Positions 9,323-18,180 of a stretch of DNA of 64,000 nt are shown here, in pieces; position 1 is the stretch's first letter; each line of letters begins with the position of its first letter. Where the stretch lies: assembly GCF_023699475.1 (NCBI RefSeq), contig NZ_JALXFV010000002.1, positions 419,307 to 483,306 of the forward strand, in the 5' to 3' direction. A program made the translations under genes and the position numbers. This DNA is from Halomarina rubra (GTDB taxonomy: Archaea > Halobacteriota > Halobacteria > Halobacteriales > Haloarculaceae). The notes below the pieces were generated by a model. It saw only the letters and a program-made list of their open reading frames with translations. It was not told where the DNA came from and did no database searches.

Positions 9323-10201
9323 ATGAGTGACGACACCAGCCTAGCGAGTCGCGTGGCCGACGAGAGCGTCGAGACCGGCACGGTCCACACGAACGGCATC
9401 GAGACGTACTACGAGCGACGGGGCGACGGGCCGCCCGTCGTGTTCGTCCACGCGATGGCGACGAGCACGGCGCTGTGGACGGCCCAAGCGACGGCGCTCG
9501 CAGACGAGTTCACGACCGTCGTCTATGACGTCCGGGGTCACGGCCACACTGGCGGCTCCGACCACGAATCGTACTCGATGGCCCTCTACGCCGAGGACCT
9601 CGACGCCCTGCTCGACGCGTTGGCTATCGAGCGACCCGTCCTCTGTGGGTTATCGATGGGCGGTGCCATCGCACAGGTGTACGCCGCCCGCCACCCCGAG
9701 CGGGTCGCCGGTGTGGTGCTCGCCGACACGTTCACCGCCGCGCCGTTGCCCCGTTCCAGCCGGCTCGTCTTCTCGACGTACCGGGTGCTGGGTCGGCTGG
9801 ACCGATTCGTCCGGTACACGACGCTGAACCGGGCGCAGTTGTGGGTCGGACGGACGTTCGCCCCCGGCGTCGAGGGCGACGGCGTCACCATCCAGCGGGT
9901 GATGGAGGACGCACCGACGATTCCTCACGACGAGTTCCGGAAGATTATCGAGTCGGTCGCCGACTTTCCGGACAGCGACTTCGACGCGTCGGCCATCACC
10001 GTCCCGACGCTCGTACTCCACGGCGAAAACCTCCCGGGGGCCATCCAGGTGATGACCGACCGACTGCTCGACCGACTGGTGAACGCGCCCGTCGAGACGG
10101 CCGTCGTCCCCGGCGGCGGCCACGCCTCGAACGTCGACAACCCGGCGTTCTTCACCGAGCGCGTCCGCGAGTTCGCCGCCGAGCGGTTCGTCGAGGCGTG
10201 A
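9323..10201 (+). CDS. Alpha/beta-fold hydrolase
   Basis: 292 residues. The nucleophile elbow CGLSMGG puts the catalytic Ser at 111; the oxyanion-hole region FVHAMAT lies near 41-47, and the catalytic His is probably 267 (GGGHASN). The overall pattern is that of the 3-oxoadipate enol-lactonase / haloperoxidase-like group of soluble hydrolases. At the usual third-acid loop the sequence is LHGENLPG, where Glu or Asn replaces the common Asp, so the acid may sit elsewhere. Substrate cannot be named. The N-terminal 20 residues are a Ser/Thr/Glu-rich extension. The gene converges with the thyA-folA pair 28 nt downstream. Confidence 0.88.
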   Translation: MSDDTSLASRVADESVETGTVHTNGIETYYERRGDGPPVVFVHAMATSTALWTAQATALADEFTTVVYDVRGHGHTGGSDHESYSMALYAEDLDALLDALAIERPVLCGLSMGGAIAQVYAARHPERVAGVVLADTFTAAPLPRSSRLVFSTYRVLGRLDRFVRYTTLNRAQLWVGRTFAPGVEGDGVTIQRVMEDAPTIPHDEFRKIIESVADFPDSDFDASAITVPTLVLHGENLPGAIQVMTDRLLDRLVNAPVETAVVPGGGHASNVDNPAFFTERVREFAAERFVEA

Positions 10202-10229
10202 CCCGGCGGTCGTCGCGGGGTTACTGCGA

Positions 10230-10775
10230 CTAGCGGCGTTCGTAGGTGACGAACGCGAACCCCTCGCGCTCGTCGCGTTCGACCTCGACGAAGGCGTCGC
10301 GGTCCCAGTCGGGGAAGCGCGTGTCGCCCTCGTGGGCGTCGGTGAGTTCCGTCAGGACGAGTCGGTCGGCGTCCGCGAGGAACTGCTCGTACACCGTCGC
10401 ACCGCCCACGACGTACACCGTCTCGACGTCGCGCGCTCGGGCGTCGGCGGTCGCCGTCTCCAGCGCCATCTCGACGCTCCCGACCTCGACGACGTGCGTG
10501 TCATCGTCGCCGCCGTCCTCCGCGTCGACACCACTCGTGGTGAGGACGACGCTGGTGCGGTTCGGGAGCGGGCCGCCGATGTCCGCGGCGATGGACTCGT
10601 AGGTCAGCCGCCCCATCACGACGGGGTGGCCCGACGTCGTCTCCTTGAAGTGCGCGAGGTCCTCGGGGAGGTGCCACGGCATCCCGCCGTCGCGCCCGAT
10701 GACGCCGTTGGCGGCGACCGCGGCGACCAGCGTGATGCGAGCCGTCGTCCGGGTGGTGTCGTCGGTCACGGTCAC
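10230..10775 (-). CDS. folA: Dihydrofolate reductase
   Basis: 181 residues. NGVIGRDGGMPWHLPEDL carries the Met20-like loop and Trp. The substrate acid is in the LPEDLAHFK segment, and VMGRLTYES and VYVVGGATVYEQFL are the cofactor-binding motifs. It reduces dihydrofolate to tetrahydrofolate with NADPH, regenerating the cofactor oxidised by thymidylate synthase. The start is GTG at 10775, which overlaps the thyA stop by 4 nt (GTGA), so the two are co-translated. Haloferax volcanii has the same pairing (hts with hdrB), so hdrB is an equivalent name. A 12-residue acidic insert (EDGGDDDT) is a halophilic adaptation. Confidence 0.94.
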   Translation of the reverse strand: MTVTDDTTRTTARITLVAAVAANGVIGRDGGMPWHLPEDLAHFKETTSGHPVVMGRLTYESIAADIGGPLPNRTSVVLTTSGVDAEDGGDDDTHVVEVGSVEMALETATADARARDVETVYVVGGATVYEQFLADADRLVLTELTDAHEGDTRFPDWDRDAFVEVERDEREGFAFVTYERR

Positions 10776-11779
10776 TCGGCGACGGCGAACCGGATGCCCT
10801 CGGCCGGGTCGTAGTCGTGGAGCGTGACGTCCTCGAACGTCAACTCGTCGAGGGGCACGTCCGCGACCTCGACGCGCGGTCGCTCGCGTGGCTCGCGCGA
10901 GAGCTGTGTGAGCAGACCGGGGACGTGGTCGTAGCGTTCGCGACCCTCCTGCTCGGCGGGTGCGGCGTCTTCGAGCCACCCGCGGACGGCCTCGTACTCG
11001 CTGCGGTCCGCGACGTTCGCGAGCCGTGACTGGAGTTCGGGGAGGTTGTCGTCGTACCACGCGCCGCGCTCGCCCTCGCCGCAGTAGACGTGTGCGTCGA
11101 CGACGCTGTGACTGAACTCGCCGACCTCGAAGCCGGTGCGCTGGGCGACGGCGTGGGTGAGGATGGAGTAACACGCGACGTTGAACGGCACGCCGAGCGC
11201 GACGTCGCCCGAACGCTGGGTGAGGTGGCAGTTCAGCCGGTCACCCTGGACGTTGAAGACGAACGTGTAGTGACACGGGGGGAGCGTCGAGACGGCCGCG
11301 TTCGCGGGGTGCCAGGCGTTGACGACCATCCGCCGCGAGTGAGGGTTCTCACGGAGCGTGTCGAGCACGTACTGGAGTTGGTCGAACGTCCGCCCGCCCT
11401 CGTCGTCGCGGGTCCAGCGCTGGGTGTCGTCGGGCCAGGACTCGCCGTCCAGCCCGGACTCGGGGACGGGGTAGCGCCGCCAGAACCGTCCGTAGGCGGT
11501 GTCGAGGCGGCCCTCCTCGTCGGCCCAGGCGTCCCAGATGCCGGTCTCCTCGCGCAGCGTGCGGATGTGCTCCTCACCCGAGAGGTACCAGAGCAGTTCG
11601 TGGACCAGCGAGTTCCAGCGGAAGTCCGAGAGCTGTTTCGTGGTCAACAGTGGGAACCCCTCCTGGAGGTCGACGTGGTAGTGCTGGCCGAACGCGGAGA
11701 CGGTGTCCACGCCCGTCCGGTTGGGTTTGTACCCCCCGGTTTCGAGGACGCGACGGACGAGGTCGAGGTAGGCGTGCAT
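10772..11779 (-). CDS. thyA: Thymidylate synthase (ThyA type)
   Basis: 335 residues, somewhat longer than the E. coli enzyme (264) because of haloarchaeal inserts. The catalytic Cys is 169 in LPPCHYTF. The dUMP-binding Arg/Ser/Asp motif QRSGDVALGVPFN, the Arg pair PHSRRMVVNAW and the C-terminal YDPAEGIRFAVAE segment are all present. It methylates dUMP to dTMP using methylene-tetrahydrofolate and releases dihydrofolate, which the overlapping downstream reductase recycles. It is transcribed divergently from a cupin gene; a TATA-like GATTAGA lies at 11808-11814. It is complete, with no sign of the alternative ThyX. Confidence 0.95.
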   Translation of the reverse strand: MHAYLDLVRRVLETGGYKPNRTGVDTVSAFGQHYHVDLQEGFPLLTTKQLSDFRWNSLVHELLWYLSGEEHIRTLREETGIWDAWADEEGRLDTAYGRFWRRYPVPESGLDGESWPDDTQRWTRDDEGGRTFDQLQYVLDTLRENPHSRRMVVNAWHPANAAVSTLPPCHYTFVFNVQGDRLNCHLTQRSGDVALGVPFNVACYSILTHAVAQRTGFEVGEFSHSVVDAHVYCGEGERGAWYDDNLPELQSRLANVADRSEYEAVRGWLEDAAPAEQEGRERYDHVPGLLTQLSREPRERPRVEVADVPLDELTFEDVTLHDYDPAEGIRFAVAE

Positions 11780-11807
11780 CGGTCGTTGTGGGGTGTCGGG
11801 AGGGGCG

Positions 11808-11814
11808 TCTAATC
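11808..11814 (-). promoter_or_regulatory. TATA-like element of the thyA-folA operon
   Basis: The minus strand reads GATTAGA, 29-35 nt upstream of the thyA ATG at 11779, giving a leader of a few nucleotides at most. Confidence 0.45.
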
Positions 11815-11881
11815 AATGTTCATCTCGACGTGGCAGCGGCCGGGCCGACGTTGATACTCCGACCGGGAGACCGTCGTGACG

Positions 11882-12232
11882 ATGGAGTACGAGACGGCGG
11901 GTGTCGACGAGGTGCGGTCGGTCGTCGAGGACGACGACGGCGAGATGTGGCCCCTCCGTGGCCTGCTCGGCTGTGACAGACTGAGCCTCACGGTGGTCGA
12001 ACTCGCCCCCGGCGGTCGCGGCGTCGAGTACCGCCACTCCGGCGGTGACACCGAGACGGTCTACCTCGCCGTCGAGGGGACGTTGGACATCGACTGCACG
12101 CGTCGCTCGGGCACCGTCGAGACCATCACGCTCGACACGTTCGAGGCCGCCCGGCTTCCGCCCGACCAGTCGCGCCAACTCGTCAACCGTGGCGACGACC
12201 ACGTCAGGGTCGTCGTCGCCAGCACTGTGTGA
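11882..12232 (+). CDS. Cupin-domain protein
   Basis: 116 residues forming a single small cupin barrel: the first motif is near YRHSGGDTETVYLAVEGTL and the second near FEAARLPPDQSRQLVN. The first motif keeps one His and the Glu. The second lacks the usual His (Gln/Arg present instead), so metal binding is uncertain and it may bind a ligand without metal. It probably dimerises. The start is ambiguous: GTG at 11876 has GGGAG 6 nt upstream, while ATG at 11882 lies about 30 nt after a TATA-like TTGATACT and suits leaderless initiation. Transcribed divergently from thyA. Function unknown. Confidence 0.78.
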   Translation: MEYETAGVDEVRSVVEDDDGEMWPLRGLLGCDRLSLTVVELAPGGRGVEYRHSGGDTETVYLAVEGTLDIDCTRRSGTVETITLDTFEAARLPPDQSRQLVNRGDDHVRVVVASTV

Positions 12233-12285
12233 CCCACGCGGGCCGAACGCTCTTGGCGCTGAGGCGTCTCCTCTGACGATACCAG

Positions 12286-13665
12286 ATGGCTTCGTCCACA
12301 GACGGCGGGTTCCTCACCTTCTACCGCGCGTACGTTCACACCGCCCTGCACACGGCGACGACGGTCGCACTCACGGCGCTCGGCCTCCTGACGTTCGTCC
12401 ACTGGGGGTTCGCCGTCGCCGCCATCGCCGTCTACGTGCTCCCGCCGGTGTACCTGTACGTCTCGGGGACGACGCTCCCGTCGGCCGCCGACACGGACGA
12501 GTCGCCGGTCGACGAGCGGTCTACTCCCGGACGGACCCAGGCCCCCGACGCCGACCGTGTCGAATCGGACTCGCCCGGTGGCCGGTCCGACGACGGCCAC
12601 GACGCGGACGGTGACACCGATTCGGACGCCGACGACGGTGACTCGGACTCGGACTCGGACGGTGTCGATACGGATTCCGACTCCGACTCGGACGACGGCG
12701 ACACCGATTCCGATACCGACTCGAACGACGGCGATTCGGATTCGGACTCCGACACCGACGACTCCCCGACGGGGACGGAGACCCGCTGGCAGTCCGTCGC
12801 CGCCCCGACCGACCGGACGCTCCGTGGCGTCGTCGGGACCACGGCCGGGACGTACGCCGTCGGCGACGGTGGGGTCTTGCTCGGTCGCCGGGGGGACGGC
12901 TGGGAACGACTCGTAGACGATGGCCCCGGCGCGGCGGGGCAGACGCTCCACGGCGTCGCCTCGACGGCCGACGGTCGCGGGGTGTGGGTCGCCGGCGACG
13001 GCGGTGCGCTCGGACGGTACGACGCCGAGACCGGGCGCGTCACCGACCACTCCGCGCCCGCGGACGACACGAACAACCTGACCGACGTGGCCGTGACGGG
13101 CGACGCCGGTGACGAGACCGTCCTGCTCGCCAACGGTTCGGGGGCCGTCCGCCGTGGCCGCTACGACGGGGCACGGGTCGCGTGGGCCGACCCGGTCACG
13201 CCCGGTAGCGGGTCGAGCATCGCCGCACTCGCCGTGACCGAGGACGCCGCGTACTGCTGTGACACGAACGCCTCGGTGTTCGTCAGTCGGGACGACGGCC
13301 GCTCGTGGTCACGTCTCGGGGTCGAAGACGCCGGGTGTGCGTTCCGTGCGGTCGTCCCGTTCGGCGGTGACCGCGTCGCCGTCGCCGCGAGCGACGGTCG
13401 ACTGTTCGAGTTCGACGGGTCGGTGTGGACGCCCCGTCGCGTCGTCGACGGACTGCTCTCCGGACTCGCGATGGGGGCCGCCACCGGACACGAGGTCGGC
13501 GTCGCGTGCGGTCCGGACGGGACTCTCGTCGAACGGGCCGGAGACGGGTGGGAACGCCGCCTCGTCGCGACCGACGCCGACCTCCACGACGCGGCGGTCG
13601 GTCCCGACGGTCGGGCGGTGGTCGTCGGTGACGGTGGGGCGGTGCTCGAACGGGTCTCTCGCTGA
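12286..13665 (+). CDS. Membrane-anchored beta-propeller-like protein with long Ser-Asp linker
   Basis: 459 residues in three parts. Residues 22-60 form two TM helices. Residues 70-163 are an almost pure Asp/Ser/Gly/Thr linker in which the dipeptide SD recurs. Residues 168-459 contain several repeats with a GxxGTTAGTYAVGDGGVLL-like pattern, recalling BNR/YCF48-type propeller blades. Nearby paired Cys (CC in AAYCCDTNA, Cys in DAGCAF) could matter structurally. The DNA encoding the linker is itself a degenerate repeat of GAC/TCG codons. It resembles surface proteins that hold a sensing or binding domain away from the membrane. No enzyme motif is visible and the gene stands alone. Confidence 0.75.
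   Translation: MASSTDGGFLTFYRAYVHTALHTATTVALTALGLLTFVHWGFAVAAIAVYVLPPVYLYVSGTTLPSAADTDESPVDERSTPGRTQAPDADRVESDSPGGRSDDGHDADGDTDSDADDGDSDSDSDGVDTDSDSDSDDGDTDSDTDSNDGDSDSDSDTDDSPTGTETRWQSVAAPTDRTLRGVVGTTAGTYAVGDGGVLLGRRGDGWERLVDDGPGAAGQTLHGVASTADGRGVWVAGDGGALGRYDAETGRVTDHSAPADDTNNLTDVAVTGDAGDETVLLANGSGAVRRGRYDGARVAWADPVTPGSGSSIAALAVTEDAAYCCDTNASVFVSRDDGRSWSRLGVEDAGCAFRAVVPFGGDRVAVAASDGRLFEFDGSVWTPRRVVDGLLSGLAMGAATGHEVGVACGPDGTLVERAGDGWERRLVATDADLHDAAVGPDGRAVVVGDGGAVLERVSR
12600..12765 (+). repeat. Degenerate Ser-Asp codon repeat inside the propeller gene
   Basis: Repeats of a hexamer encoding Ser-Asp or Thr-Asp (GATTCG, GACTCG, GATTCC variants) interrupted by GGCGAC or GACGGC. Codon choice varies from copy to copy, which limits slippage while conserving the protein pattern. 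Confidence 0.7.
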
Positions 13666-13699
13666 CACGGCCGTCGGCGGCGAGGCGGGCCTGCTCGCG

Positions 13700-13708
13700 T
13701 AGTTTCTT
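13700..13708 (+). promoter_or_regulatory. TATA-like element of the creatininase-family gene
   Basis: TAGTTTCTT lies 25-33 nt upstream of the ATG at 13733, in line with a leaderless transcript and with that start. Confidence 0.5.
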
Positions 13709-13732
13709 GGCGTGCCCCGGCGAACGCTCGGT

Positions 13733-14509
13733 ATGTACCTCGCGGACCACACGTGGGAGGAGTTGGGCGACTACTTCGAGCGCGAGTCGCTGGCGCTCGT
13801 CCCCGTCGGCAGCACCGAACAGCACGGCCCGCACCTCCCCGAGGCGACCGACCACCTCATCGCCGAGGCGTACGCCCGCGAGGCCGCCGAGCGCACGGGC
13901 TACCTCTGTACGCCGACCGTGAACGTCGGCGTCAGCCCCCACCACCGCCAGTTCCACGGGACGATGTGGGTCGACGCGCCCGTCTTCCGCGACTACATGA
14001 CCTCGTTGGCACGCAATCTCACCTACCACGGCGTCGACCGCATCGTCTTCGTCAACGCCCACGGTGGGAACGTCCAGCACCTCCGAGAGGTCGGCCGACG
14101 ACTCCACGACGCGGACGAGGCGTACGCCATCGAGTGGATGTGGGACGAGTCCATCCCGGACCTCGTGAGCGAGGCGTTCGAGCGCAACGGCCCCCACGGC
14201 GGGCCGAAGGAGACGGCGATGATCCAGCATCTCCACCCCGACCTCGTCCGCGAGGAGAAACTGGCCGACGCCCGCGACGGTGGCTGGCCGGACTTCGACG
14301 AGGAGGTAGCGAAGGTCCGGAAACACGGCTCTCGGACGTTCTACGACAGCGTCGAGAACTCGCCGAACGGCGTGTTCGGCGACCAGACCGACGCGACCGC
14401 CGAGACGGGCGAGCGACTGTTCGAGGCTGCCACGGAGCAACTCGTCGCGCTCTGTGAGTGGCTGGCCGCACGGGACAGCGCGGACCTCGCTCCCCGCGAG
14501 CACGTCTGA
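13733..14509 (+). CDS. Creatininase-family amidohydrolase
   Basis: 258 residues. Family marks are the metal-binding PVGSTEQHGPHLPEATDHLIA (Glu/His/Asp ligands), SPHHRQFHGTMWV and the Gly-rich NAHGGNVQHL loop. The same fold serves creatininase and ArfB, the archaeal deformylase in riboflavin and F420 precursor synthesis. Halobacteria make F420, so ArfB is a reasonable candidate, but the neighbours do not test this. I start at 13733 (MYLADHTWEEL), where family similarity begins and a TATA-like element is correctly spaced; an upstream GTG would add 7 residues. Confidence 0.85.
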   Translation: MYLADHTWEELGDYFERESLALVPVGSTEQHGPHLPEATDHLIAEAYAREAAERTGYLCTPTVNVGVSPHHRQFHGTMWVDAPVFRDYMTSLARNLTYHGVDRIVFVNAHGGNVQHLREVGRRLHDADEAYAIEWMWDESIPDLVSEAFERNGPHGGPKETAMIQHLHPDLVREEKLADARDGGWPDFDEEVAKVRKHGSRTFYDSVENSPNGVFGDQTDATAETGERLFEAATEQLVALCEWLAARDSADLAPREHV

Positions 14510-14563
14510 CCAGACAGGCCGAACGGCTAAGAGCAAGCCACGAGCAGTGTGGGGTGACCCAAC

Positions 14564-15229
14564 ATGGGCACGATGACCGAGGTTCGCATCCCCGCGGCCG
14601 AGTTCGCCCTCCAACAGACGCTCTCCGACGTCCCTTCGGCGACCGTCACGGTTCACCGCGTCGAGACGGACGCTCCCGACGGTCTCGTTCCGTTCTGCTG
14701 GGTGACCGCCGACGACCTCGACACGCTCCACGGCTCGTTCGAGGCCGACGGGTCGGTCGGCGGCCTCCGACAGCTCTCGGAGGTCGACGAGGAGCGCCTC
14801 TACCGGATGTCGTGGGTCGGCGGCGTCGACCTCGTCGGCCGCGTGCTCCGCGAGGAGGACGGCACCGTCCTCTCGGCGACGGGCACCGGCGACGGGTGGC
14901 GACTCAGGCTGCTGTTTCCCGACGAGACGGCGCTCCGGCGAACCCAGGTGTTCGCCGACCACGAGGGCTGGACGATGGAGGTCGAGGCCGTCTACGAACT
15001 GGCCGAGACCCCCCGAGAGCGGTACGGGCTGACGAAACCGCAACACGACACCCTCGTCAGCGCCTACGAACACGGCTACTACGACTTCCCGCACGGCGTG
15101 ACGACGGCGGAACTCGGTGCGGAGTTCGACGTCACCGCCCAGGCGGCCGCCGACCGCCTCCGGCGCGGCCACGGTAACCTCGTCGAGGAGGCGCTGTTGA
15201 CCACCCACCTCGCCGACGCCGACCGGTGA
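14564..15229 (+). CDS. Bat-type (HTH_10) transcriptional regulator
   Basis: 221 residues. The N-terminal 150 residues resemble the bacterio-opsin-activator-type sensor module without PAS or GAF motifs. The C-terminal 60 residues (YGLTKPQHDTLVSAYEHGYYD, then TTAELGAEFDVTAQAAADRLRRG) match the bat-family HTH. It is therefore likely a cytoplasmic DNA-binding regulator sensing a small molecule or redox state. There is a second in-frame ATG at 14573 (MTEVRIPAAEF) that could be the true start. The neighbouring hydrolase genes face the same way, but with 60-nt gaps, so shared regulation is uncertain. Confidence 0.85.
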   Translation: MGTMTEVRIPAAEFALQQTLSDVPSATVTVHRVETDAPDGLVPFCWVTADDLDTLHGSFEADGSVGGLRQLSEVDEERLYRMSWVGGVDLVGRVLREEDGTVLSATGTGDGWRLRLLFPDETALRRTQVFADHEGWTMEVEAVYELAETPRERYGLTKPQHDTLVSAYEHGYYDFPHGVTTAELGAEFDVTAQAAADRLRRGHGNLVEEALLTTHLADADR

Positions 15230-15288
15230 GCACCGCACCGGCCCCGTCGAGCGACACGCACTAACGGCGGCGTTCCCAACTCCCGGCG

Positions 15289-15867
15289 ATGATCCACAAC
15301 CTCGCGCAGGGTGTCCGCTCGTTCACCAGCAACGCCTTTCTCGTCACCGGCGAGCGGACGGTGCTGGTCGACCCGGGCAACGACTTCGACGTCGTCGCGG
15401 CCGTCCGTGAACACGCCGACGACCTGGACGCCGTCGTCCTCACGCACACCCACCCCGACCACGTCGGCAACCTCGACGCCGTCGTCGAGGCGTTCGACGT
15501 CGAAGTGTGGGGGTTCGACCCGTCGTTCCCCGGCGTCGACCACGCCATCGCGGACGGCGACACCTTCCGACTCGGCGACGAGGACTACCTCGCTCTCCAC
15601 ACGCCGGGCCACAAGGACGACCACCTCTGTCTGTACGCCGCCGACCGTGGCGTGCTGTTCGCGGGCGACCTGATATTCGCCAACGGGAGTTTCGGTCGGA
15701 CGGACCTCGCGGAGGGCGACCGGCCGACGCTCGTCGAGAGCATCGAGTACGTCCTCGACGCCGTCGACGAGGACCTCGCCGAGATGCACACCGGACACGG
15801 CCCGAGCGTCGTCACGAACCCGTACCACGACGTCGAACTGGCGAGCCAGGCCGCCCAGATGTACTGA
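15289..15867 (+). CDS. MBL-fold metallo-hydrolase (glyoxalase II-like)
   Basis: 192 residues. The zinc-binding motif is HTHPDHVGN (near residues 54-62); further ligand positions are HTPGHKDDHLCLY, AGDLIF and a C-terminal HTGHGP His. Length and motif set match small single-domain MBL hydrolases of the glyoxalase II / persulfide dioxygenase-like group, which use one or two metals to hydrolyse thioesters, phosphodiesters or lactones. Substrate cannot be assigned. No export signal, so cytoplasmic. The start ATG at 15289 follows a weak TATA (CACTAACGG) 25-30 nt upstream. Confidence 0.88.
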   Translation: MIHNLAQGVRSFTSNAFLVTGERTVLVDPGNDFDVVAAVREHADDLDAVVLTHTHPDHVGNLDAVVEAFDVEVWGFDPSFPGVDHAIADGDTFRLGDEDYLALHTPGHKDDHLCLYAADRGVLFAGDLIFANGSFGRTDLAEGDRPTLVESIEYVLDAVDEDLAEMHTGHGPSVVTNPYHDVELASQAAQMY

Positions 15868-15957
15868 TACGCGACGTGACGCTCACCGAAACTGATTAGT
15901 TGGGGCGATTGAAGGTTCCAGACGACACTCGGTTCCCCGTGTGGGACCTCCTCAACT

Positions 15958-17046
15958 ATGGCACTCGCAGAAACACTCCTCGCATCGAAGGTAAAGCTCG
16001 CACTCGTCGGTCTCCTCGTCGTCACGGGCGTCGGGGCCGGCGCGGTCGCTACCGGAGCAGTCGACGTCGACGGCGTCCTCGGTCAGGAGACCGACCTCGC
16101 CGACACCGTCCCGGACGACGCGACCATGGTGATGCGCTTCGACAGCGGCGTCGTCGAAGACGACACGACGAAACAGATGGTGAACGCCGCCCTCGAGACG
16201 CAGGCCGAATCCTCGCCGAACTACGACGGCCCCGAGAGCTACACCGAACTCATCGAGGACGCCGAAGAAGAGTCGGCGGACTCCGACCTGAGTCTCGACG
16301 GGTTCCACGAAGCCGTCGTGTTCGGTGACACGGCCAGCACCGGCTTCGGCGGCGAACAGTACGTCGGCGTCCTCGTCCGCGCGGACTGGACCCCCGAGGA
16401 GGTCGTCAACGCCAGCGAGAGCGAGTTCACCACCTACGAGGAGACGACCGTCAAGGGCTACACCGTCTACGAACCCAACGAGACGTCGCAGTTCGGCTCC
16501 TCCGAGCAGATCGGCGTCGTCGAGGACGGCGTCTACGTCATCGGGACGCCCGACGTCGTCCGTGACACGCTCGCCGTCGCCGCGGGCGACGAGTCCTCGT
16601 TCGACGGCGAACTCCGCGAACAGTACGACTCGACCCAGGACGGCTACTTCCAGTTCGCGATGGAGGTGCCCCAACAGCAGATTCCCGACAGCGCCTACGA
16701 GAACAGCGGGGCACCCATCAACACGAACGTCTTCGCCGACGTCCGCTACGTCTCGGGTGCGTACTACACCGACGGCGACACGGTCGGCATGGCGGTCGGC
16801 ATGGCGACCGACGCCGAGTCCGACGCCGAGGACATCCAGGAGGTCACCGACGGCGGCATCTCGCTGCTGAAGGGGACCGTCGAGAACGAGACCGCCAAGG
16901 AGACGCTCGACGACGTCACCATCGAACGCGACGGCACGCGCGTCACGCTCACGTTCGAGCAGACCGCCGACGAGATGTCCGAACTCGTCCGCCTGTACTA
17001 CCGGATGATGGCGATGCCGCTCGGTGCGACCGGTCCAACCTACTGA
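15958..17046 (+). CDS. Membrane-anchored hypothetical protein, 362 aa
   Basis: An N-terminal cytoplasmic stretch is followed by one TM helix (about residues 13-34). A large acidic domain of about 320 residues without Cys lies outside the membrane. The ectodomain begins with TDLADTVPDDATMVMRFDSG, a style seen in DUF3352-like bacterial and archaeal exported proteins that open with a phrase on protein magnitude and repeat two similar alpha/beta halves. I can see no catalytic motif. It precedes the ABC exporter pair by 63 nt on the same strand and could be linked to it, but has its own upstream AT-rich stretch (near 15890-15900). Function unknown. Confidence 0.7.
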   Translation: MALAETLLASKVKLALVGLLVVTGVGAGAVATGAVDVDGVLGQETDLADTVPDDATMVMRFDSGVVEDDTTKQMVNAALETQAESSPNYDGPESYTELIEDAEEESADSDLSLDGFHEAVVFGDTASTGFGGEQYVGVLVRADWTPEEVVNASESEFTTYEETTVKGYTVYEPNETSQFGSSEQIGVVEDGVYVIGTPDVVRDTLAVAAGDESSFDGELREQYDSTQDGYFQFAMEVPQQQIPDSAYENSGAPINTNVFADVRYVSGAYYTDGDTVGMAVGMATDAESDAEDIQEVTDGGISLLKGTVENETAKETLDDVTIERDGTRVTLTFEQTADEMSELVRLYYRMMAMPLGATGPTY

Positions 17047-17109
17047 ATCGCCCAACCGACACACTCAACTTTCCGTTCTGCCGACCGAACAGTTAGCTCC
17101 CCGTCTCCC

Positions 17110-18180
17110 ATGCGTCGTCTCCGCTCGCTGCTCCGGAAAGAGGTCCGCTGGAGCAGACACAACCTCGCCACGCTCGTCCTCCTGTTGCTCGTCCTCCCCG
17201 GTGGGTTCGTCTACACGACGACCGCGTTCGACCAGGTCATCCCGCGTGACTCGCCGGTCGCGGTCGTCCCCGCCAGCGAGCAGGTGTCGGACGACGACCT
17301 CGACATCGCGACCGCCGCGGTGACGCTGTTCTCCGAGCCACGGCAGTACGAGGACTCCGAAGCGGGCATCGAGGCACTCAGACGCGAGCAGGTGTACGCC
17401 GTCCTCGAAGTGCCGCCCGACCTGACCGACGAGACCGCGACGGCGAACTTCACGTTCTACGTCGACGGCTCCATCGTCCCGTACCACGAGGCGAGCGAGG
17501 CCATCGTCAGCGTGCTAGACTACCCGCTCCAGCGGACGCTCCCGGCGGACGTGAGCGTCGAGCGGGAGGTGGTCGGCCCCGAACACAGCCTCTCGGAGTA
17601 CCTCGTCCCCGTCGGTCTCCTGCTGGTCGTGTTGCTGTTCGCCTTCGCGTACGTCCCGTACAACCTCGCGAACGAGCGGCGGGTCCTCGACCGACTGGAG
17701 GTGGAGGCGTCACTGGAGGCGGTCGTCGCCAGCAAACTGCTGTTCTTCGGGTCGCTGCTGGTCGTCCCGATGGCCGTCGTCCACCTGATGAGCCTGTGGC
17801 TGGGCTACGCGAACACCGGCATCGCGCCGGCGGCCGTCCTCGCGTACCTGTTGACGTTCTTCGGGTTGGCCGCGCTGAGTACGGCCATCATGCTGCTGTT
17901 CCGGTTCGGCGTCGTCGGCCGGTTCGTCAACATCGTCGTGCTGTTCGGCCTGCTCGCGTTCTCGAACACCATCTACCCCGCCGGGTTCTTCTCGCCCGTT
18001 CGCCGTGAGATCGCCCGGCTCAGTCCGCTCCACTACAGCACCATCGTCGCGCGCTCGTCGATGCTGAAGGGGATGACCGTCTGGGACTTCCTCGACTGGT
18101 TCGCCGCGCTCGCGGTCGTCACGCTGGGTGCGTTCGTCCTGCTCGAACTGAGCATCGTGCGGTACCGGAGGGTCCGATGA
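17110..18180 (+). CDS. ABC-2 type transporter permease with large extracytoplasmic domain
   Basis: 356 residues. The first TM helix (about 20-40) is followed by an extracytoplasmic domain of about 115 residues (VIPRDSPVAVVPASEQV onward), then five further TM helices from about 160. This ABC-2/YhgE-like layout is typical of exporters of lipids, drugs or surface polymers. It overlaps the ATPase gene by 4 nt (ATGA at 18177), giving a permease-then-ATPase operon, the reverse of the order at 7.3-9.3 kb. No substrate clue nearby. Confidence 0.9.
   Translation: MRRLRSLLRKEVRWSRHNLATLVLLLLVLPGGFVYTTTAFDQVIPRDSPVAVVPASEQVSDDDLDIATAAVTLFSEPRQYEDSEAGIEALRREQVYAVLEVPPDLTDETATANFTFYVDGSIVPYHEASEAIVSVLDYPLQRTLPADVSVEREVVGPEHSLSEYLVPVGLLLVVLLFAFAYVPYNLANERRVLDRLEVEASLEAVVASKLLFFGSLLVVPMAVVHLMSLWLGYANTGIAPAAVLAYLLTFFGLAALSTAIMLLFRFGVVGRFVNIVVLFGLLAFSNTIYPAGFFSPVRREIARLSPLHYSTIVARSSMLKGMTVWDFLDWFAALAVVTLGAFVLLELSIVRYRRVR

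Noticed and set aside
13283..15238. 651-codon minus-strand frame under the creatininase and regulator genes
   Set aside because: Antisense shadow with an Arg-rich tail and no conserved pattern; the plus strand carries recognisable families.
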